Source: Aquimonas sp041395245
Lineage (GTDB): Bacteria > Pseudomonadota > Gammaproteobacteria > Xanthomonadales > Xanthomonadaceae
DNA length: 64,000 nt
Assembly (NCBI GenBank): GCA_041395245.1
Contig: JAWLAY010000023.1
Span: 12,239 to 76,238 of the forward strand
Reading direction: 5' to 3'
Position numbers and translations under genes: made by a program. Positions within the stretch are counted from its first letter, which is position 1; each line of letters starts with the position of its first letter. The notes below the pieces were generated by a model, which searched no databases, had not been told where the DNA came from, and was given only the letters and a program-made list of their open reading frames with translations. Shown in pieces: positions 63,939-64,000 of this stretch.

Positions 63939-64000
63939 GCGCAATCCATATTCCCGACAAGCGCATTCTCCCGCAACGCAGCAACCAGCCCTGCCGACAA

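Overview
The window is GC-rich, densely coded bacterial DNA. AceK, GlgC/GlgA, RluE, a GroESL operon with a sigma-32-like promoter, and many secreted proteins sharing an F-x-[DS]-G-F-E tail point to a gammaproteobacterium of the Lysobacterales (Xanthomonadales) type. This placement is inference from gene content; no rRNA or tRNA gene is present to fix it.

Layout. 1-1158: right end of an ISL3-type insertion sequence that has cut a thioredoxin-reductase-like gene. 1307-9727: envelope-glycan block with two ArnT-like glycosyltransferases, a family 2 glycosyltransferase, a tandem lipid-A-disaccharide-synthase-N-like membrane protein, a degenerate orphan histidine kinase and a BaeSR-like two-component pair. 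9843-15800: a secreted intradiol-dioxygenase-like fusion protein, the glgC-glgA operon and two small exported proteins. 15875-32741: a run of large secreted beta-rich proteins (RIFT-barrel-like, propeller, parallel beta-helix, FG-GAP), with a NarL-type two-component pair, RluE and a lipoprotein-like methyltransferase among them. Five of the secreted proteins end in the same short tail and a sixth has a similar motif just after its signal peptide. 32758-35501: an ECF sigma factor coupled to a transmembrane Ser/Thr kinase, with no anti-sigma gene. 35618-39900: AceK, a lipoprotein, PhnA and a class D beta-lactamase. 40043-49291: RND transporter, YCF48-like protein, DUF1329, DUF1302 and a lipase-like lipoprotein, probably one hydrophobic-substrate locus with an internal terminator. 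49510-52255: an atypical SDR protein, a small orphan and a QEGLA-motif peptidase-like protein. 52320-54564: groESL under a CIRCE operator and a candidate heat-shock promoter.

54654-63300 holds a tightly coupled four-gene defence-type operon: SNF2/RapA-like helicase, AlbA_2/Schlafen-like ATP-binding protein, type III-like DNA methyltransferase, and a type III-like helicase-nuclease. It lies between groEL and a decayed second copy of the groEL 3' end. The last 104 coding bases of groEL (54401-54504) recur without mismatch at 63777-63880, followed by a strong terminator. This looks like a restriction island inserted at the end of groEL.

The strongest candidates for undescribed biology are the four-gene restriction module with its groEL boundary repeat, the shared DGFE-type tail of the secreted proteins, and the sigma factor/kinase pair that resembles phosphorylation-activated ECF systems.
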